Shown in pieces: positions 41,166 through 50,633 of a stretch of 64,000 nt of DNA; position 1 is the stretch's first letter; every line of letters starts with the position of its first letter. The stretch covers positions 1 through 64,000 of the forward strand of contig JAHCID010000005.1 of NCBI GenBank assembly GCA_026129405.1, given 5' to 3'. Source of the stretch: a bacterium (GTDB lineage: Bacteria > Desulfobacterota > Binatia > DP-6). The position numbers were made by a program, and so were the translations under genes. The notes beneath the pieces were generated by a model. That model searched no databases, was not told the origin of the DNA, and was given only the letters and a program-made list of their open reading frames with translations.

Positions 41166-42641
41166 TCAGGGCACGACGACGATGCCGGCGGTGCGGCGTC
41201 CCGTGGCCGCGAGCAGTCGCGCGGTCACGTCGGGCTCGACGAGGAGCACGTGCCGGCCGGCGATCTCGCCGTCCGGCTCGGTGAGCGCCAGGACGGCGGC
41301 CCATCCGGGGAAGGCGGCTTGCCCCATGAGGCCCCCGAGCCCCGGCGTAGGCTGATTCGTCAGCAGGGCGATCCCGCCCGGCGGCGCCGCGGCGATCGCC
41401 GCCGCCTCGATCTGGCGATGCATCCTCGCCAGGTGGTCGCGGGCGATCTCGCGGTGATCGAGCCGCCACGAGGTGAGGCTCCACGCGAGCAGCAGCACCG
41501 CGGTGGCGGCGAACGGCGCCGCGCGCAACACGGGCCGCGGCAGCGGCCACCGGCACAGCAGGAGGGCGACGATCTGGCAGGTGACCGCGACGAGGAGCGC
41601 CGTGCCGAGGTAGTGGTAGCGCGCGAGGGCGCCGCCTTCGCCGGCGACGCGGGCGAGGAGCGCGTAGAGGCCGCCGCGCGCCAGCGCGGTCACCCCGTAG
41701 ACGGCCAGGGCTACGACGAGGAGCCCGGCCGTCGTCCGGCGCGCCGAGCTCGCGGCCATGCGCAGCGCGCCGGCGCCGGCCGCGAGCCAGGCGAGCGCGA
41801 CGAGCCAGGCGACGCGCGGGGACGGATGGGGCAATGCGAGCCCGACCAGCGGCCCGGTCACGCCATGGCGCAACAGCTCGCTGAAGAGGCGCAGGCTCGC
41901 CGGCCAGTGCTTCGGAGGAGGGAGCCCGGACGTGAACCCGGGCACGATGCCGGGGAGATGCCCTGCCGCCCGGCTCGCGAGCATGACGGTGACGATGGGC
42001 AGCCAGGCCGTCGCGAGCACGGCGACGGACCAGCGCCGGGCCGCCCCGGGTGGCAGCAGGAGCCAGGCCGCGAACGGCAGGCCGAGCGCGGCCGCCGTCC
42101 CGGCGCCGTTCGCGGTCGATGCCACGAGGAGGCTCAGGATCCAGGCGAGACCGCGGGCGATCCCGGGCGGGCGCCCGGCAGACGCGACGAGGCTGGCGAG
42201 GACGCCGAGGATGCACGTCGTGGCGAGGACGTGGCCGCTCATCACGAACCAGGTCATGGCTTCCGCATGCATCGGCGCGACGGCCCAGCCGAGCGCGCCG
42301 AGGCAGGCGAGCTGCGGGCTGCCCGTCGTCCGGCGCAGCAGACGGAAGAGGAGGAGGACGTTCACCAGGTGCAGCGCGAGGAGGACGGCGAACCAACCGT
42401 CCGCGCGCATGCCGAAGAGCGCGTGGCAGGCGACCACCAGCGCGCTGAACGCGGAGTACAGGTGGCCGGCGTGCTGCTGGAGCAGCAACGCGGGCCACGG
42501 CTGATTCACCGCGCGATACAGGTGATAGAGGTCCTCCCGGTAGAAGAACTGCGCCGGCGTCGGCCAGAAGACCAGCGCGGCGAGCAGAACCGGGAGGAGG
42601 ATCAGCGTCGGCTCCTCGGCGCCGGGGTCGGACGGCGGCAT
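41166..42641 (-). CDS. Polytopic membrane protein, GT-C glycosyltransferase-like
   Basis: About 491 residues with roughly ten hydrophobic segments. The first periplasmic loop after helix one reads FYREDLYHLYRAVNQPW, an acidic motif placed like the catalytic loop of GT-C enzymes, and AMTWFVMSGHVLATTCIL follows. Such proteins use polyprenyl-phosphate sugars on the periplasmic side. A C-terminal soluble part (GIALLTNQPTPGLGG) is unassigned. ATG 42641 is chosen; the frame stays open upstream, so a longer protein starting near 42760 or 42825 is possible. Assignment to a named family is not secure. Confidence 0.62.
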   Translation of the reverse strand: MPPSDPGAEEPTLILLPVLLAALVFWPTPAQFFYREDLYHLYRAVNQPWPALLLQQHAGHLYSAFSALVVACHALFGMRADGWFAVLLALHLVNVLLLFRLLRRTTGSPQLACLGALGWAVAPMHAEAMTWFVMSGHVLATTCILGVLASLVASAGRPPGIARGLAWILSLLVASTANGAGTAAALGLPFAAWLLLPPGAARRWSVAVLATAWLPIVTVMLASRAAGHLPGIVPGFTSGLPPPKHWPASLRLFSELLRHGVTGPLVGLALPHPSPRVAWLVALAWLAAGAGALRMAASSARRTTAGLLVVALAVYGVTALARGGLYALLARVAGEGGALARYHYLGTALLVAVTCQIVALLLCRWPLPRPVLRAAPFAATAVLLLAWSLTSWRLDHREIARDHLARMHRQIEAAAIAAAPPGGIALLTNQPTPGLGGLMGQAAFPGWAAVLALTEPDGEIAGRHVLLVEPDVTARLLAATGRRTAGIVVVP

Positions 42642-43001
42642 GCGGGAAGGGACTTGCCCCACGTCGGTCCCCAGCGCCAGACGTGCGGCGGCGAAGGCGG
42701 CACGTGTCTCGGCGCGTGGAACGCGCGGCAGGGGGTGCGGCAGCCGAACCGCGAGCAACATGCCCGCGACGAGCAGCGGCGCAATCAGCGCGACGGTGCG
42801 TGGGAGCGTCGCACTTGCCAACAGGAGGCGCAGGTCGAGAGCGGTGGCGTTGGTGGGCGCGACGGCGCGCTGCACGCGGCGTGCGGTGCGTCGGACACGA
42901 ACGCCGAGCCTGGCCGGCCCGCTGCGCGCCGCCAAGGTCGCGGCGGTGCGCAGCAGCCGAACGGTCGGAAGCGGCGGGTGTGTTGCGGGTGGGAGCGCGG
43001 C
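42642..43001. other. Divergent intergenic region of about 360 bases
   Basis: Between the GT-C-like gene (minus) and the aminopeptidase-like gene (plus). The minus frame of the GT-C-like protein stays open through it, with a hydrophobic stretch near 42750-42800, but third-base bias is weaker than in real genes here. It ends with GGGAG six bases before the GTG at 43002. No clear promoter or RNA gene was seen. Confidence 0.45.
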
Positions 43002-44069
43002 GTGGCACGCGGGAGCGTCGTGCTCCGCCGTCGCGCCCCCCGGCTCGCCTTCCTGATCGGCGTGCTCGTCGTCGTCGCGGGCTGCGGCCAGCCGCTCTAC
43101 GTCGCGCGTCTCGGCTGGGAGGAGGCGCGCATCCTGTGGCGCCGCGAGCCCATTCCCGACCTGCTCGCGCGCTCCGACCTCGATCCGGCGCTGCGCGAGC
43201 GCTTCGAGCTCGTGCTCGCGGCCCGCGCCTTCGCCGACGAGCGCCTCGGGTTCCGCGTCGGCCAGAGCTACGGCACCTTCGCGGAGGTCGACGACCGCGG
43301 CGTCGTGCACGTCCTCCAGGCGGCGCGGCGCGACCGGCTCGAGTCGCACACCTGGTGGTATCCGGTGGCGGGACGGGTGCCCTATCGCGGCTTCTTCGAC
43401 GTCGCCGACGCGGAGGCGGCGGGGGATCGCCTCGCCGCGCGCGGCCTCGACGTCGACGTGCGGCCGGCGATCGCGTTCAGCACGCTCGGCTGGTTCGCGG
43501 ATCCGCTGCTGTCGAGCACCGCCGAGGCCAGCCCGGAAGGGGTCGTCGAGACGGTGCTGCACGAGCTCTTCCACGCGACGCTGTACGTGCCCGGCGAGCC
43601 GGCCTTCAACGAGTCGGCCGCCACCTTCGCCGGTCATCGCGGCGCCGTCGCTTTCTTCTGCGACGGCCCCGGCGCCGACCCCGCCCGCTGCGCCCGCGCG
43701 CGCGAGGCGTGGCGCGCGACGCAGGCCCGCGGCGTCGTGCTCGGCCGCCTCGCGGCCAAGCTGCGACGCCTCTACGCGGCCGACCCGCCCGAGGCGGAGC
43801 GCGAGCGCGTCCGCGCACGTCTGGCGCTGCGCGCCGGCCGTGCGCTGGAGGCGCAGCGGGCGGGGCGCGCGACCGAGCTCGTGCCGCCCAACAACGCGCG
43901 CCTCCTCGGCGCGCTGCTCTACGTCACCGACCTCGACGCCTTCGAGGCGCTGGCGCCGGGCGAGAGCGATCCCGGTCCGGCGCTGCGTGCGCTCGTGGCG
44001 GCCGCGAACGGCAAGGGCGATCCGTTCGCACAGGTCCGCGCCCTCTCGCCGGACGACCTGCCGGGCTGA
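43002..44069 (+). CDS. Putative aminopeptidase lipoprotein (Aminopep family)
   Basis: 355 residues. A signal peptide ends in the lipobox VAGC, predicting a lipid-anchored protein. VVETVLHELFHATLYVPGEPAFNESAATFAG contains HExxH and the downstream Glu of the Aminopep family of predicted metallo-aminopeptidases; the family wording (HELxH, FNES, ATF) fits closely. The reaction has not been shown for most members. GTG 43002 follows GGGAG at six bases; GTG 43020 is an alternative. The C-terminal third is helical and charged. Confidence 0.78.
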   Translation: MARGSVVLRRRAPRLAFLIGVLVVVAGCGQPLYVARLGWEEARILWRREPIPDLLARSDLDPALRERFELVLAARAFADERLGFRVGQSYGTFAEVDDRGVVHVLQAARRDRLESHTWWYPVAGRVPYRGFFDVADAEAAGDRLAARGLDVDVRPAIAFSTLGWFADPLLSSTAEASPEGVVETVLHELFHATLYVPGEPAFNESAATFAGHRGAVAFFCDGPGADPARCARAREAWRATQARGVVLGRLAAKLRRLYAADPPEAERERVRARLALRAGRALEAQRAGRATELVPPNNARLLGALLYVTDLDAFEALAPGESDPGPALRALVAAANGKGDPFAQVRALSPDDLPG

Positions 44070-44082
44070 TACAGCTCGGGGC

Positions 44083-44607
44083 ATGGGCCCGGCGTCGCAG
44101 CCGCACGTCGCCGCCGATCCGGGCGGCCCGCCGGCGACCTTCGCCGTCGACCGTATGCTCGGACGCCTGGCGCGCTGGCTGCGCGTGCTCGGCCACGACG
44201 TCGCCTACGGGCCGCACCTGCGCGGGCGCTCGCTGCTGCGCCTGGCGAGGGCCGAGCACCGCTGGGTGCTGACCCGCGACACCCGGCTGCGTCGCGAGAC
44301 GCCGCTGCCGCCGTTGGTGTTCATCGCCAGCGATCACCTGCGCGAGCAGCTCCAGCAGGTCGCAGCGGCGGTGTCGCTCGACGGCCGCGACTTCCTGCGC
44401 CGCTGCCTCCTCTGCAACCGCCTCGTGGAGCCGATCGCGCGGGACCAGGCCCGCGCGCGGGTGCCGGACTACGTCTGGCAGACGCAAGCGACCTTTCACG
44501 CCTGCCCCCGCTGCGGGCGTCTCTACTGGTCGGCCACCCACCGCACCCGCATGCGGGCCGAGCTCGAGGCCCTCGGGCTCGGCGGCCTGGTGGAGCAGGA
44601 TCGATGA
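44083..44607 (+). CDS. Mut7-C RNase-domain protein with zinc ribbon
   Basis: 174 residues. [20 protein letters not shown] opens the Mut7-C (PIN-fold RNase) domain, with VLTRDTRLR and [11 protein letters not shown] following. Then [10 protein letters not shown] and [16 protein letters not shown] form the two CxxC pairs of a zinc ribbon, as in other Mut7-C proteins. Nuclease activity is inferred from the fold. A possible TACAGC -10 box (44070-44075) ends seven bases before the ATG, so the gene may be leaderless. The next gene overlaps its stop (ATGA). Confidence 0.82.
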   Translation: MGPASQPHVAADPGGPPATFAVDRMLGRLARWLRVLGHDVAYGPHLRGRSLLRLARAEHRWVLTRDTRLRRETPLPPLVFIASDHLREQLQQVAAAVSLDGRDFLRRCLLCNRLVEPIARDQARARVPDYVWQTQATFHACPRCGRLYWSATHRTRMRAELEALGLGGLVEQDR

Positions 44608-44849
44608 CCGACGGTGCCATTCCCATGACCCGCTGCATGCCCTGCGGGCGTGACGTCGTCGTCTGGATCGGCCTCGACGAGGCCGGTGCCGAGCGCTCGC
44701 GTTGCATCCACTGCGACGCCGAGATCGACCCGGAGCTGGTGCGCTGGGTGCCCGAAGAGGGGCTGGACGCCGCGGGATACGCCTCCTGGGGCGAGGCCGA
44801 CCACTGCGGTCGCCCCGATTGCGGCGGCGGCCGCTGCGGCCGCGGCTGA
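44604..44849 (+). CDS. Small cysteine-rich protein, probable zinc binder
   Basis: 81 residues. Two CxxC pairs (CMPC and CIHC) spaced like a zinc ribbon, then a Cys/Gly-rich end ([15 protein letters not shown]). It does not match a family I recognise. The ATGA overlap with the Mut7-C gene suggests joint translation and perhaps a shared RNA-related job. Short length and a coupled start support a real gene, but the function is open. Confidence 0.6.
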   Translation: MTDGAIPMTRCMPCGRDVVVWIGLDEAGAERSRCIHCDAEIDPELVRWVPEEGLDAAGYASWGEADHCGRPDCGGGRCGRG

Positions 44850-44877
44850 GCAGCGCGCTGCGGCCGGCGCGCCGAGC

Positions 44878-44907
44878 TTGCCACTCGCCCCGCTCGGACG
44901 ATAACTG
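44878..44907 (+). promoter_or_regulatory. Promoter for fba-glpX
   Basis: TTGCCA (44878-44883), 18-base spacer, TAACTG (44902-44907). A 16-base spacing to GATAAC is an alternative reading. The leader would be about 75-80 bases. Confidence 0.4.
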
Positions 44908-44990
44908 ATCGGGTCTGGCATCGGCCTTGCTCGACGGGGCCGAGGCGACCCCGGGGGGAAACACGGACGTCGGGGAAAGGGGACCGGGAA

Positions 44991-45905
44991 ATGAAGGAGC
45001 GAGTTCGCGAGATCCTGAGCTGGTACGGGAGCGACAACCCCGGAACGCTCACCAACCTGGCGCGCATGCTGAACCACGGCCGGCTCGGCGGGAGCGGCAA
45101 GATGGTCATCCTGCCGGTCGACCAGGGCTACGAGCACGGTCCGGCGCGGTCCTTCGCGCCCAACCCGGCCGGCTACGACCCGCGCTACCACTTCGAGCTC
45201 GGCATCGCGGCGGGTTGCAACGCCTACGCCGCGCCGCTCGGCTTCCTCGAGGCCGGCGCCGCCGAGTTCGCGGGCGACATCCCGCTCATCATGAAGGTGA
45301 ACAGCTCCGACTCGCTCTCGCAGGGCGAGCCGTGCTCGGCGATCACCGGCAGCGTCGACGAGGCCGTGCGCATCGGCTGCGTCGCCATCGGCTTCACGAT
45401 CTATCCCGGCTCCGAGCTGCGCAACGTCATGGTCGAGGAGCTGAAGGAGCTGACCGAGGAGGCCAAGCGCAAGGGCCTCGCCGTCGTCGTGTGGTCGTAT
45501 CCGCGCGGCTCGAGCCTCTCGAAGCAGGGCGAGACCGCGATCGACGTCGTCGCCTACGCGGCCCAGATCGCCTGCCAGCTCGGCGCGCACGTCGTGAAGG
45601 TGAAGCCGCCGACGGCGCACATCGAGCAGGACGCCGCGCGCAAGGTCTACGAGAAGGAGCAGATCCCGGTCTCCACGCTCACCGACCGCGTGAAGCACGT
45701 GGTGCAGGCGTCGTTCGGCGGCCGTCGCATCGTCATCTTCTCGGGCGGCGAGGCGAAGGAGACGTCGGCGGTGATGGACGAGATCCGCGCCATCAACGCC
45801 GGCGGCGGCTTCGGCTCGATCATCGGCCGCAACTCGTTCCAGCGGAAGAAGGACGACGCGCTCGTCTTCCTGCGCGACGTGATGGACATCTACGCCGGCA
45901 AGTAG
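44991..45905 (+). CDS. fba: Class I fructose-bisphosphate aldolase (DhnA/FbaB type)
   Basis: 304 residues. [56 protein letters not shown] and VVKVKPPT (Schiff-base lysine strand) are typical of the archaeal-type class I aldolase family (COG1830). It cleaves or forms fructose 1,6-bisphosphate. It is followed by glpX at 28 bases, so the pair gives aldolase plus fructose-1,6-bisphosphatase, a gluconeogenic or sugar-phosphate cycling unit. Confidence 0.9.
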   Translation: MKERVREILSWYGSDNPGTLTNLARMLNHGRLGGSGKMVILPVDQGYEHGPARSFAPNPAGYDPRYHFELGIAAGCNAYAAPLGFLEAGAAEFAGDIPLIMKVNSSDSLSQGEPCSAITGSVDEAVRIGCVAIGFTIYPGSELRNVMVEELKELTEEAKRKGLAVVVWSYPRGSSLSKQGETAIDVVAYAAQIACQLGAHVVKVKPPTAHIEQDAARKVYEKEQIPVSTLTDRVKHVVQASFGGRRIVIFSGGEAKETSAVMDEIRAINAGGGFGSIIGRNSFQRKKDDALVFLRDVMDIYAGK

Positions 45906-45933
45906 CCGACCGGCGCACTCAGGGGGGAACTGC

Positions 45934-46908
45934 ATGAGCCTGGAGACGCTGTCTCGGGACTTCCTGCGCGTGTGCGAGGAAGCCGCCGTCGACGCTGCCC
46001 GCACGATGGGGCAGGGAAAGCGCAAGCATTCCGACCACGTGGCCGTGGAGGCGATGCGCAAGGCGATGGACCGCCTGCAGATGCGGGGGACCGTCGTGAT
46101 CGGCGAGGGCGAGCGCGACGAGGCGCCGATGCTGTTCATCGGCGAGAAGGTCGGCCGCTGGGACGACAGCGACATCGAGGTCGACATCGCCGTCGACCCG
46201 CTCGAGGGCACGAACCTCTGCGCCACCGGCGCCCCGGGTGCCATCGCGGTGCTCGCGGCGTCGAACCGCGGCGGGCTGCTGCACGCGCCCGACTGCTACA
46301 TGGAGAAGATCTGCGTCGGGCCGGCGGCGAAGGACGTCATCGACATCGACGCCCCGGTCGCGACCAATCTCCAGAACATCGCCAAGGCACTCGGGCGCGA
46401 CGTCGACGACCTCGTCGTCATCGTGCTCGACCGCGAGCGCCACGCGCAGCTGATCGCCGACATCCGCGCCGCCGGCGCACGCATCCGGCTGATCGGCGAC
46501 GGCGACCTGTCGGCCGGCATCACGGCGGCCGTGCGCGGCACCAACGTCCACGCCGTCATGGGCATCGGCGGCGCGCCCGAGGGCGTGCTCGTCGCCGCCG
46601 CGCTGCGCTGTCTCGGCGGCGGCATGCGCGGGCGTCTCGTCCCGACCAAGCCCGGTCAGGAGGAGCGCATGCGCAAGATGGGCATCACCGACGTGAAGCG
46701 GGTCTACACCGAGATGGACCTGGCCCCCGGGCCGGAGATCCTCTTCGTCGCGACCGGCGTCACCGACGGGGCGCTGATGCGCGGGGTCCGCTTCTTCGGC
46801 GGCGGGCTGCGCACGACGTCGGTCGTCATGTCGCTCGGCGAGCGGCTGATCCGCTTCGCGGACTCGATCCGGCTCGAGCCGGGGGTGAAGACGGTCGTCG
46901 AGTTCTGA
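45934..46908 (+). CDS. glpX: Class II fructose-1,6-bisphosphatase GlpX
   Basis: 324 residues, normal length. [14 protein letters not shown] and [14 protein letters not shown] are the metal- and phosphate-binding motifs of Glp[27 protein letters not shown] and [16 protein letters not shown] complete the signature. It removes the 1-phosphate of fructose 1,6-bisphosphate in gluconeogenesis. AGGGGGG lies six bases before the ATG. It sits directly downstream of fba in the same direction and is probably cotranscribed. Confidence 0.94.
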   Translation: MSLETLSRDFLRVCEEAAVDAARTMGQGKRKHSDHVAVEAMRKAMDRLQMRGTVVIGEGERDEAPMLFIGEKVGRWDDSDIEVDIAVDPLEGTNLCATGAPGAIAVLAASNRGGLLHAPDCYMEKICVGPAAKDVIDIDAPVATNLQNIAKALGRDVDDLVVIVLDRERHAQLIADIRAAGARIRLIGDGDLSAGITAAVRGTNVHAVMGIGGAPEGVLVAAALRCLGGGMRGRLVPTKPGQEERMRKMGITDVKRVYTEMDLAPGPEILFVATGVTDGALMRGVRFFGGGLRTTSVVMSLGERLIRFADSIRLEPGVKTVVEF

Positions 46909-46975
46909 CGGCCGCTCGCTCCGGGGGGGCGAGGGCGTCGGCGGCGTGCGCGGGCCGGCGAGACCGCCGCCCGAT

Positions 46976-47833
46976 TCAGTCGGGCGTCCGGCGTGCGGTG
47001 GCTGCGGGCCGCAGCCAGTGCCAGCTTTCGCCGGGATCGAGGACGAGGAGGCGGTCGGGCGGGATGCCGTCACGGCGGAGGGCCTGGCGGAACGCGCCGA
47101 CGGGATCGTCGGCGTACAAGACCAGCGGCGGGACGCTGCTGGCACCGTACTGGGCGGGGACGATGCGCTGCGGGGCGAGGAGCTTGGCGGCGTCGGCCGC
47201 CTGCTCGGGGTCCATCGTGCGGCGGAGGCCGACGGTGCGCTTGCCGCCGATCGGCAGCACCGCGACCGAGAGGCGTGGAAACCGAGCGGCGATCTCGTGC
47301 AGCGCCGGGAACCAGGGCGCGTCGCCGACGAAGTAGAGGCTGGCGCCGGCGCCCTCGAGGACGTAGCCGAGCGCGGCCTCGCCCTGGCCCGACGGGACGC
47401 CGGTCACGCGCACGTCGCCGACCGTCGTGCTCTCCCAGGCGACGAGCGGCGTCACCTCGCGAAAGCCGAGGCGCTGGAGACGTCGCGCGAGCGACGCGGG
47501 GACGATCGCGCGCGGCGTCTTCGCCGCGAGCTCGCCGAGCGCGCTCGCGTCGAGGTGCTCGGTGGCGTCGTCGGTGACGAGCACGGCGGCCACCGCCGGC
47601 AGCTGCGACGGCACCAGGCCAAGCGGCTCGCTCTGGCGCGTGAGCAGGCCGGAGTTGAACCATGGGTCGACGAGCAGCCGCTCGCCGGCGAGATCGACCA
47701 CGAAGCTGCCGTGTACGAGCCGGGTGAGGCCGGCGTCGGCGTCGGAGGCGTGGAAGCCGAGCTCGCGCGCACGCGGCAGGGCGGTGCACGCGGCGGCGAG
47801 GGCGAGAGCGACGACGGCGAGGGATCGGCGCAT
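46976..47833 (-). CDS. Lipoprotein with degenerate metallo-beta-lactamase fold
   Basis: 285 residues. The lipobox LAAAC predicts a lipid-anchored protein. The fold follows UlaG/NAPE-PLD-like MBL proteins (GSFVVDLAGERLLVDPWF, LYFVGDAPWFPALHEIA, AVLPIGG). The zinc motif THxHxDH reads T87-D-D-A-T-E-H93, so two of the three ligand histidines and the Asp are lost. It may have lost hydrolase activity or use another site. It overlaps the trmL stop by one base and is last in a four-gene minus-strand operon. Confidence 0.75.
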   Translation of the reverse strand: MRRSLAVVALALAAACTALPRARELGFHASDADAGLTRLVHGSFVVDLAGERLLVDPWFNSGLLTRQSEPLGLVPSQLPAVAAVLVTDDATEHLDASALGELAAKTPRAIVPASLARRLQRLGFREVTPLVAWESTTVGDVRVTGVPSGQGEAALGYVLEGAGASLYFVGDAPWFPALHEIAARFPRLSVAVLPIGGKRTVGLRRTMDPEQAADAAKLLAPQRIVPAQYGASSVPPLVLYADDPVGAFRQALRRDGIPPDRLLVLDPGESWHWLRPAATARRTPD

Positions 47834-48282
47834 CAGGCGGCGAGCTGGCGGCGGGCCTCGTAGAGGGCGATGGCGACCGCGGTCGCGAGGTTCAGGCTGC
47901 GGACGTGCGGGCTGTCGATCGGGATGCCGACGAGGGCGTCGGCGTGGGCGTCACGGATGGCAGGCGGCAGGCCGTGGCTCTCGCCGCCGAAGACGAGGAG
48001 GTCGTCGGCGCGGTAGCGCACCTCGAGGTAGGAGCGTGGCGCCCGCGCGGCGAAGCAGAGGAGGCGGCCCCTCGGGCGGTCGGCCTCGAACGCGATCCAG
48101 TCGTGGTGCAGGTGCAGCCGGACGTGCGGCCAGTAGTCGAGCCCGGCGCGGCGCACGTGCTTGTCGTCGATCATGAAGCCGAGCGGCTCGACGAGGTGCA
48201 GCGGCGTGTCGGTTGCGACGCACAACCGGCCGATGGAGCCGGTGTTGGGCGGGATCTCGGGTTCCACGAGCACCACGTGCAC
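47833..48282 (-). CDS. trmL: tRNA (cytidine(34)-2'-O)-methyltransferase TrmL
   Basis: 149 residues, SPOUT fold. HVVLVEPEIPPNTGSIGRLC, LVEPLGFMIDDKHVRRAGLDYW, VFGGESHGLP and VRSLNLATAVAIALYEA are the complete TrmL motif set, including the SAM-binding knot. It 2'-O-methylates the wobble base of tRNA-Leu. Four bases separate it from the upstream DUF1285 gene, and its stop overlaps the next gene by one base. Confidence 0.92.
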   Translation of the reverse strand: MHVVLVEPEIPPNTGSIGRLCVATDTPLHLVEPLGFMIDDKHVRRAGLDYWPHVRLHLHHDWIAFEADRPRGRLLCFAARAPRSYLEVRYRADDLLVFGGESHGLPPAIRDAHADALVGIPIDSPHVRSLNLATAVAIALYEARRQLAA

Positions 48283-48286
48283 GCGC

Positions 48287-48757
48287 TCAGGCTCCCGGCG
48301 CGCGCAGCGGCACGCGGCGCGTGCCGACGCGCAGCACGGCGTCGCCGTCGGCCGCGCCCGGCTCGGCGCGACGCATGAGCGCGTAGTAGGCCTTACGCAG
48401 GAAGCGGGCTTCGACGCGGCCGTCCTTCACGCGCGCGTAGAGGACGTTGTCGGGCCCGACGCGCAGCGTGCCGGCGTCGAGCGGCTCCTCGGTTTCGTCG
48501 TTGAGGTGGAGGCGGATGCCGCCGTCCGGGGCGTCGTCGATGGTGGTGACGACCCAGGGCGTGTCCTCGATCTCGACCTGGGCGCGGTCCTCGCCCAGCT
48601 CGAGGCGGGCGACGCCGTCGTCGCCGACCGTCATGGCGCGGGCGTAGAGCCGACAGATGGCGGCGTTCGGGATGCGCTCGTCGTCGCAGTACCACTGGCC
48701 GTCGCGGCCGAAGCGGATGCGTCCCGCGTGGATCGCGGTGAAGCCGGCGCGCGCCAT
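48287..48757 (-). CDS. DUF1285 family protein
   Basis: 156 residues. RIRFGRDGQWYCDDERIPNA matches the family start, then EIEDTPWVVTTID, LNDETEEPLDAGT and a C-terminal YARVKDGRVEARFLRKAYYAL. DUF1285 proteins are small beta-rich proteins of unknown function, common in Proteobacteria. It is placed between dtd and trmL with gaps of one and four bases, so it is cotranscribed with tRNA-quality genes. The last 25 residues go past the usual domain end. Confidence 0.75.
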   Translation of the reverse strand: MARAGFTAIHAGRIRFGRDGQWYCDDERIPNAAICRLYARAMTVGDDGVARLELGEDRAQVEIEDTPWVVTTIDDAPDGGIRLHLNDETEEPLDAGTLRVGPDNVLYARVKDGRVEARFLRKAYYALMRRAEPGAADGDAVLRVGTRRVPLRAPGA

Positions 48758-48758
48758 C

Positions 48759-49208
48759 TCAGCCCAGCTCTCCGCTCTCGAGCAGCAGCGTCACCGGGCC
48801 GTCGTTCACGAGCGCCACCCGCATGTGGGTGCGGAAGCGGCCGGTCTCGACGGCGACGCCCTCGGCGCGCGCGTGCGCGACGAAGCGCTCGTACAGCGCC
48901 TCCGCCTGGGCGGGAGGCGCGGCCGCGGTGAACGACGGTCGTCGTCCCCGGCGGCAGTCGCCGTAGAGCGTGAACTGCGACACCACGAGCATCCCCCCGC
49001 CGACATCGGCGAGCGCGCGGTTCATCTGCCCGGCGTCGTCCTCGAAGACGCGCAGGCCGACGATCTTGCGCGACAGCCGCTCGGCGTCGCCGTCGGCGTC
49101 CGCCGTGCCGACGCCGAGCAGCACGCAGAGGCCGTGTCCGATCGCGCCCACGACCTCGCCGTCGACCGCGACGCTCGCTTCGCGCACGCGTTGCACGACC
49201 GCCCGCAC
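48759..49208 (-). CDS. dtd: D-aminoacyl-tRNA deacylase Dtd
   Basis: 149 residues, the normal length. [57 protein letters not shown] and [15 protein letters not shown] are signature motifs; SQFT and NDGPVT line the active site that hydrolyses D-aminoacyl-tRNA. GTG start. A TAAACG hexamer ends six bases before it, a possible -10 for a leaderless mRNA, though no good -35 is seen. First gene of dtd-DUF1285-trmL-MBL lipoprotein. Confidence 0.93.
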   Translation of the reverse strand: MRAVVQRVREASVAVDGEVVGAIGHGLCVLLGVGTADADGDAERLSRKIVGLRVFEDDAGQMNRALADVGGGMLVVSQFTLYGDCRRGRRPSFTAAAPPAQAEALYERFVAHARAEGVAVETGRFRTHMRVALVNDGPVTLLLESGELG

Positions 49209-49301
49209 GCGCCGCGTTTAAGCACGATCATCCCGGACGCGCGAGGGGCGGCCGCGAGTGGCGGCGGCGGAGAGCCTCGGCTAGGATGCGCGCTCTCCCG
49301 G

Positions 49302-50108
49302 ATGTTCCCGGACAACCTCCACATCGGGCCGCTGCCGATCCATATCTTCGGCGTGATGCTCGCGCTCGCCTTCCTCGCCGGCGCGCAGGTTCTCCAGCGC
49401 GAGTTCGGGCGCAAGGGCTTCGATCCCGAGCTGGCGTCGTCGGTGATCGTGTGGGCGGCGGTCGGCAGCCTCGTCGGCGCGCGGGTGTGGCTCGTGCTCG
49501 AGGACTGGCCCGCCTTCGTGCGCGACCCGATCGGCTTCCTCTTCACCGGCAGCGGCTTCGTCTTCTACGGCGGGCTCGTCGGCGGCGCGCTCGCGGTGAC
49601 GCTGCTCTTCCGCCGCCACGGCATCCCGTGGATGCAGGGCGCCGACGCCGCCGCGCCGGCGCTCGTGCTGGGGCAGGCGATCGGCCGCGTCGGTTGCCAG
49701 CTCTCGGGTGACGGCGACTGGGGGGCGGTCACCACGGCGCCCTGGGGCATGCGGTATCCGTACGCGGTCGTGTGCGGCATCCCGCCGGCGCGCTGCGGCG
49801 CCGACGGCCAGACCGTGTGGCCCGCCGACGTCTACGTGCACCCGACGCCGATCTACGAGACGCTCGCCTACCTGGCGGTCTTCGCCTTCCTGTGGCGGCG
49901 CCGGCGGGAACCGCATCCCGACGGCAGCCAGATCGCCTGGTACCTGATCCTCGCCAGCGGCGCGCGCTTTGCGGTCGAGTTCCTGCGCATCAACCCCGTC
50001 GTGGGGCTCGGGCTCACGGCGGCGCAGTGGACCAGCATCGGCCTCATCGTGCTCGGCACGGCGCAGCTGCTCCGGCTCCAGAGACGATGGCGGACCGCCG
50101 CGGCCTGA
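49302..50108 (+). CDS. lgt: Prolipoprotein diacylglyceryl transferase Lgt
   Basis: 268 residues, about seven membrane helices. IHIFGVMLALAFLAG starts helix one, and VFYGGLVGGALAVTLLFRRHG with LGQAIGRVGCQLSGDGDWG covers the conserved signature, followed by HPTPIYETLAYLAVF and AVEFLRINP. The signature differs from the classical GRIGNF form but is positioned the same. It adds diacylglycerol to the lipobox Cys of prolipoproteins, several of which are encoded in this window. A TAGGAT hexamer (49282-49287) lies 14 bases before the ATG. Confidence 0.85.
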   Translation: MFPDNLHIGPLPIHIFGVMLALAFLAGAQVLQREFGRKGFDPELASSVIVWAAVGSLVGARVWLVLEDWPAFVRDPIGFLFTGSGFVFYGGLVGGALAVTLLFRRHGIPWMQGADAAAPALVLGQAIGRVGCQLSGDGDWGAVTTAPWGMRYPYAVVCGIPPARCGADGQTVWPADVYVHPTPIYETLAYLAVFAFLWRRRREPHPDGSQIAWYLILASGARFAVEFLRINPVVGLGLTAAQWTSIGLIVLGTAQLLRLQRRWRTAAA

Positions 50109-50626
50109 GGATCGCGCTCACGACCGTCGCCATCGGGGTGGTCGCGGCGGGCGTGCTGATCGCGGCGTCGCGACGGTCGCCCGGGCTTGCCCCCGACTTC
50201 TCGGTGCCCGACCTGGCGGGCCAGGCGGTGCGGCTCTCGGCCCTCCGTGGCAAGGTCGTGCTCGTGAACCTGTGGACCACCTGGTGTCCACCGTGTCGCG
50301 AGGAGATGCCGTCGATGGAGCGGCTCCACCGGCGCCTCGGCCCGCAGGGCCTCGTGCTCCTCGCCGTCAGCCAGGACGACGGCGGCAGGGCGGTCGTCGA
50401 GCCGTTCGTCCGGGGGCTCGGGCTGACGTTCCCGGTGCTGATCGACCCGGAGCACCAGGTGGGCAGTGCCTACGGCGTCTGGGGCTACCCCGAGACCTTC
50501 ATCGTCGACCGTGACGGACGCATCGCCGAGCGCGTCATCGGGCCGCGCAACTGGGACGCCCCCGAGCAGGTGGTGGCTCTTGAGCGTCTTCTCGCCGCCG
50601 GCGGTCCGGACACGGGCACGCCGTGA
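50087..50626 (+). CDS. TlpA-like thiol-disulfide oxidoreductase
   Basis: 179 residues. An N-terminal signal anchor (RIALTTVAIGVVAAGVLI) is followed by a periplasmic thioredoxin fold: APDFSVPDLAGQAVRL, VVLVNLWTTWCPPCREEMPSM (redox CPPC), YGVWGYPETFIVDRDG. Family members reduce or transfer electrons to periplasmic cysteines, often for cytochrome c maturation (ResA/CcmG type). The gene overlaps the end of lgt by 22 bases. The partner is unknown because no cytochrome biogenesis gene is nearby. Confidence 0.87.
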   Translation: MADRRGLRIALTTVAIGVVAAGVLIAASRRSPGLAPDFSVPDLAGQAVRLSALRGKVVLVNLWTTWCPPCREEMPSMERLHRRLGPQGLVLLAVSQDDGGRAVVEPFVRGLGLTFPVLIDPEHQVGSAYGVWGYPETFIVDRDGRIAERVIGPRNWDAPEQVVALERLLAAGGPDTGTP

Positions 50627-50633
50627 AGACGGG

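Noticed and set aside
46909-46975. Possible terminator hairpin after glpX
   Set aside because: Only short, imperfect GC stems could be drawn (for example CTCGC with GCGAG) and there is no T run.
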